Part shown: in pieces, positions 59,811 through 64,000 of the stretch
Position numbering within the stretch: the stretch's first letter is position 1
How the letters are laid out: each line of letters starts with the position of its first letter
NCBI GenBank assembly: GCA_024362935.1
Contig: JANCRA010000019.1
Location: 7,932,501-7,996,500, forward strand
DNA from: Setophaga petechia
Taxonomy: Eukaryota; Chordata; Aves; Passeriformes; Parulidae
Length of the DNA: 64,000 nt
Reading direction: 5' to 3'
Translations under genes and position numbers: made by a program
Notes under the pieces: generated by a model
Told to the model about the DNA's origin: nothing
The model's database searches: none
The model's input: the letters and a program-made list of their open reading frames with translations, nothing else

Positions 59811-62800
59811 TAATTAATTATTTCAGCCGGAAAAGTAAATATTTGGCCCCAAATTTTGCTTCTGGTCCTACCAGTGTCAGCCTGGAGCAGCTCTGCAGAT
59901 ATGAGATGAATAGAACTCACTTGATATTGGTTCAGCCAAAAGTAATCTTCAGGCTGAAAGCACCATGGGGAAAAAGTATTTTGGTCTCTGCTGTGTCCAA
60001 ACACTTTATAACGCTTTAAGTGCTCTCCCCCTCTTTTTTTCAGAGGAATGGTTTCTCTCATACTGAAACATGGTGATAACTGGAGTGAGGAGTAGCTGGG
60101 ATTCAGGAGCCTGTTGGCTGAGGAAGGGGCTGTAGGAGCGGGGGGAAAAGACTGGTGGCTGGTAAGATCTCATCTGGAAGAGGTGGGGAAGTGTTCCTTG
60201 GCCAGGAGAAGCCTGTGGGGAGGGAAGGGGTAGGGGCATGTGCCAGTGCCTCTAATATCCCTTGGCTCCCTGAAGTATTGGCCTAAGATAATTCTGGCCG
60301 TGCCTCTGGCTTTTCGTCCAACCTCCCTCCTGCACTTTGAAATAGGAGGGATAAATAACTTGTGCTTTATCCTTCCTTCTTTTGAATGTTGAATCCTTGG
60401 TATATAGATCTTCATGATTATGATGTGGAAGAGGAGAAAAAAGAGTGCATAATGCTGAGAGAGTAAAAGAAAATAGTCCTTGGAAGAACTGCTTTCTGAA
60501 AAATAAGGACTCTTCCAAACTTCATCACACCATTTTCCCCCTCTACTCTGCACCTTTTTTGACAATTGTTGATGATCTGTTTGTTCTTCTCTTATATGAG
60601 TAGCCCTGCAAAAGAGGGCCAATCACACACACATTATATTGCCTGCTAATCCAAAATGGAAGCAAATGCTACAGAGCTAAAAATTGCATCTGACTATTTT
60701 ATGTCAGTCACACACAGAGAAGGCATAACAATACAGAGTTAGAGATAAGTGGACTTATTGCAGATATATAACAAATATTATCTTGCATGATATTACTATT
60801 TAGTATTTCCTACAATGCATGATAAAAAACTACTCCCCACTGGAAATCGCTTTATTCAAAGGCTCATGAAATTAGTCACATTAATAGGGGGGCTCTTAAA
60901 GAGACATTTCCAGGTTCCTGTTGAATGCATATACTGAAGATGCATGACAGGCCATTTCACTCACCCTCGTATTCCTTCCAAAAGTTTCTGCTGAAAATTT
61001 CCAAGAGACACTTGGCAAAATAGCCCTTTGATTTAACCCATGACCAATGCATGGTCTGGCTCACATTTGTCTATTTTCCATGACAACATGAATCCTCAGA
61101 TTTAGTTTGCTGCATTACATCAGAAGATTTCTTAGCAGTACAAGGCAAAGGAGAAGAAAAAGTATTTCAAGTTGTTTCTTAATAATTAAAAGGAATAAAT
61201 TGTTTTGCCTTTGGTCCTTTCCCGAGAGTCTGAGATTTAACATATTTACCAGCTCTATTTCCAGTCTATACAGAGTCTTATAATGTATTAGAATCCTGTC
61301 CTTTCCAATAACATTTTCCATAAATTCCATGAGGATCAAATCACTCTTGGGCAGTGTCTACCTTAAAGCCATGCTTTCTAGCATAAAAATAGCATTTAAA
61401 AAACCCCAAAAGAGGATTCCTAAAATGAAAATGTGCCAACAAAATGATCAGCATGTTAAAAATGACCATTAATTTTATATATAACAAAAGCGGGAAAATG
61501 CATAGGTTTTAGAATGTGTGAGAAAATTTTGAGCGAAATTTCTTGTTTCCCTCAAAATAGAATTGCAGTGATGAGTTTTTAGATTTTCTATTATATAGAG
61601 TAATTTCAAGATAAGGAAGTCTTAAATATTATTCAACTGTAATAGAGGAAAAACTACTTAAGCCTATCAGTCTTTACAAGGTACTTATTTTTACTGTACG
61701 TGAGGTGATTCTTAACAGGGATTTGAAGAAATGTTATTAGAGTCTTCTCTCCCTGGAATTAGAAAACTGTGGAATCTAAAAAGAAATACCTGACTAAAAA
61801 CTTTGATCACAGATTCAGAAAATTATTAGAAAAATAGATTTGTGGAATAGTGTTATTAATATTGAAATCAGTAATACCTCTAAAGAGTTATAATTCTGCT
61901 CTGCTAACAGAGCTCTTAGAGAGATTTATTCTCTCCCACTGAATAATATGAGTCTCAAATCTAAAGAGCGATTACTTTGGCAGTGAATTTCTAAAGTGTA
62001 GCAGTCAGGAGAAAGTACCTGCTTTTATGGAATTGCCCTTTGAAATATAAAGTTCAACCCTGCATTAATGAATCTGTGTACACTTTTGCCAGTGAATACT
62101 ACTGGTGCTTTGGAGTGTCTTAGAAATATCATATATTTTTTATTTATTTACAGTTTGGGGGTTAGTTATGCTACATTCTTCTTTTTAATCACAAAAAATA
62201 TATATATGCCAGAGAGGAAGTGTCCTTCATGCTGTGCAGAGAGATACTGACATGCTGATGTCTTGTTATTCCTCCAGGAAAAGTACCTGAAGCCTTTAAT
62301 CTAACTTTGAGAACCCAGTGAGGTACCCAACAGTGCTGCTAGCTCCCAGGAAGCTCCACAATGTGGTGGAAAACACCCAGGAGCAGATATCCCATCAATA
62401 AATTAACCTCCTGAACATTCAGCACAGAAGAGCTGGCAAAGGCTTCCATGGAGAAATAAGAGCCTGTGGAGGTAGGAGTCTTCTCCTGTGAACTATGTTG
62501 ATCTGGTTTAGAGATGGGACTTTCCCAACCCCTTGAACCTGACTCTTCTGCTGTGCAGCTGAATACCTGACCTGGTGCCTAGAACTGCTGTTGATCTGCA
62601 CCAATCAGAGACAAATATCTTCCTTCAGTTTGTGTCTCAAAACATATTTCCAGTGTACAGCTTTTCCCTGGACTGAAATTTCTAATGATTATTTCCAGAT
62701 TTTTTCTTACTCTTCACTGATTTGCCTTTTTTTTTTTTTCCGGTTGGCTTGAATCCCAATCCAACCTCTTACTAGTTTCTTTCAGTAACTGCCTCCCACA

Positions 62801-62850
62801 TTTATGCTGCATGAATTTGAAGAATGTTCCTTAGTTCCCTTTATAATCCT

Positions 62851-62895
62851 CACCTCTCTTTCTCTCTCTTTTCTCTCTTCCTCTCTCTTTTCAGC
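62851..62895. repeat. Pyrimidine-rich simple repeat
   Basis: A CT-rich tract of irregular ctctctttt units on the + strand. Confidence 0.8.
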
Positions 62896-63108
62896 TCACT
62901 AGTTCTCAGGCTGATTATCTCTTTCAAAAACCTCAGGCTTCAAATCTCTCTCCCACACCTTCCTTATCCTGTGTCAGAGCATTATAGGTTAGATTGGTCC
63001 AGTGACCAACTGAAGCACGTTTGGAAAATTTACACTGCTTTGCTGTACTTAATTAAGAAGTGCCCAAACCCTTAGCTGAATCTTGACACTTGGACTTGGT
63101 CTGAAACA

Positions 63109-63170
63109 CAGTAAATGAGTTTATTTTTGTGATTGCAGTAAATGAGTTTATTTTTGTGATTGCAGTAAGA
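63109..63170. repeat. 27 bp tandem duplication
   Basis: A 27 bp unit starting cagtaaatgagtttattttt is present at 63,109 and 63,136 without mismatch, with a partial third copy at 63,163. Confidence 0.96.
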
Positions 63171-63920
63171 GACCCTGCAACATGACAGAAAGGATGTGGA
63201 CAGGTATTGTTCATTCATGCTGGTATTTCTGAGGTGCCTTTTTGGCTGATGATGTGCCAAATTGTCCTGCCTTTATCTTAGTTTGCCAAACCCATTTTCT
63301 GTCTTAAATTCAGCTCCACTAATGATCAGCACAGTTTCAGTGCCAAGCCAGATATGGTTGGCTACTTATTTTAACCACAGAGTTGTCTAAATATTGCTCT
63401 GAGCTGCTCAACATTACAGCAGAGGTTCTTCAGATCTGCTCTCATCCATGCAGGTGCAGAAGGCAGCTAACTATTACCATCTGGTCTCTGGAACTATATT
63501 TGCAGGGGCAGCCAGAAAACAGACACCTGTTTGGAACAGGACTGTTAAATAAATCATAGCTAAATTATGGTGCAAGAAAGCTATGAGGAAACCAAAAATG
63601 GAAAAAGGAAATGGACAACTCATTCCTTACCTGAAGAGAAAAAAACCCAACAACAACAAAAACCTAAAAAACAAGTAGGGTAAGAGGGACAAAGCTGTTG
63701 AGGTTGTAAATTACATGTATAGTGAGGAAATGGGAAGCCCATTTGTAAATTTAGTTCAAGGAAAGGCAGATGCTGCTGCTGCACTTTCTGTCAGATCCTT
63801 TGCCAGTTTGTTATCTGTCAGGGAGGGGCTGATTGTTCAACTCTGGCTGAACCATGGGTAAGTTGACATCAGGGTGTTAGCTTTTCATAGACATCTTTGG
63901 GTTTGTTCCTGATTTTGGGT

Positions 63921-64000
63921 TCATATAATCATGGAAGGGTTTGGATTTGAAGGGTCTTTAAAAATCATCTAGTTCAAAGATCATCCAGTTCTGATGTCCC
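63921..64000 (-). mobile_element. CR1 LINE 3' end, continuing past the window
   Basis: tcatataatcatggaagggt, ttggatttgaagggtcttta and aaatcatctagttcaaagat read as a reversed CR1 3' terminus. The rest of the element would lie beyond 64,000. Confidence 0.85.

Larger units (their letters stand above)
56339..63920. other. DNA without recognisable genes
   Basis: About 7.6 kb of AT-rich sequence. It contains three short tandem duplications (58,946-58,990; 59,750-59,810; 63,109-63,170), a T-run near 59,600 and a pyrimidine-rich TCTCTTT tract at about 62,851-62,895. No exon or RNA gene is evident. Confidence 0.5.

Overview
This window looks like non-coding nuclear DNA from a bird, most likely a songbird. 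The basis is a set of CR1 retrotransposon 3' ends in both orientations (about 27.5-28.6 kb, 40.5-40.7 kb, 46.7-46.9 kb, 53.9-54.1 kb and the right edge), several avian-type retroviral solo LTRs, and no bacterial-style gene packing. I recognise no protein-coding gene, tRNA, rRNA, CRISPR array or operon. The family names rest on remembered consensus features, not on a database search.

Bases 1 to about 18,757 are one uninterrupted satellite array that runs off the left edge. It is built from about 49 related monomers of three kinds. A is a generic ~369 bp monomer. C is a ~369 bp monomer that always follows B. B is a ~434 bp monomer that carries a 71 bp inverted repeat with 34 bp arms. The monomers form blocks C-(A)n-B with n from 0 to 4, so the higher-order pattern is irregular. 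Distant blocks are near-copies of one another at offsets of about 7,295, 5,754, 10,008, 5,015 and 2,346 bp, and the offsets differ by whole numbers of monomers. The inverted repeat exists in three length classes. The + strand is very A-rich and stop-poor, which creates many spurious open frames. I do not recognise this satellite, and it is the strongest candidate for something undescribed here.

Bases 18,758 to 39,480 are mostly single-copy-looking AT-rich DNA. They hold an avian solo LTR at 22.2-22.8 kb, a minus-strand solo LTR with a perfect 6 bp target duplication at 23.34-23.73 kb, and a stack of three minus-strand CR1 pieces at 27.49-28.63 kb. A 267-codon open frame at 19,978-20,781 is longer than chance would easily give, but I cannot assign it.

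Bases 39,481 to 42,070 are a dense cluster: a minus-strand LTR, a CR1 3' end, two LTR-like pieces in opposite orientation, a 42 bp hairpin, and a compact CpG-rich island that could be a promoter.

Bases 42,071 to 64,000 are again mostly unremarkable DNA with a CR1 end (46.7 kb), a 1,250 bp solo LTR with a perfect 5 bp target duplication (47.77-49.02 kb), a pentanucleotide microsatellite fused to a CR1 end (53.9-54.1 kb), an inverted relative of the 22.2 kb LTR (55.77-56.34 kb), and a few short local tandem duplications.
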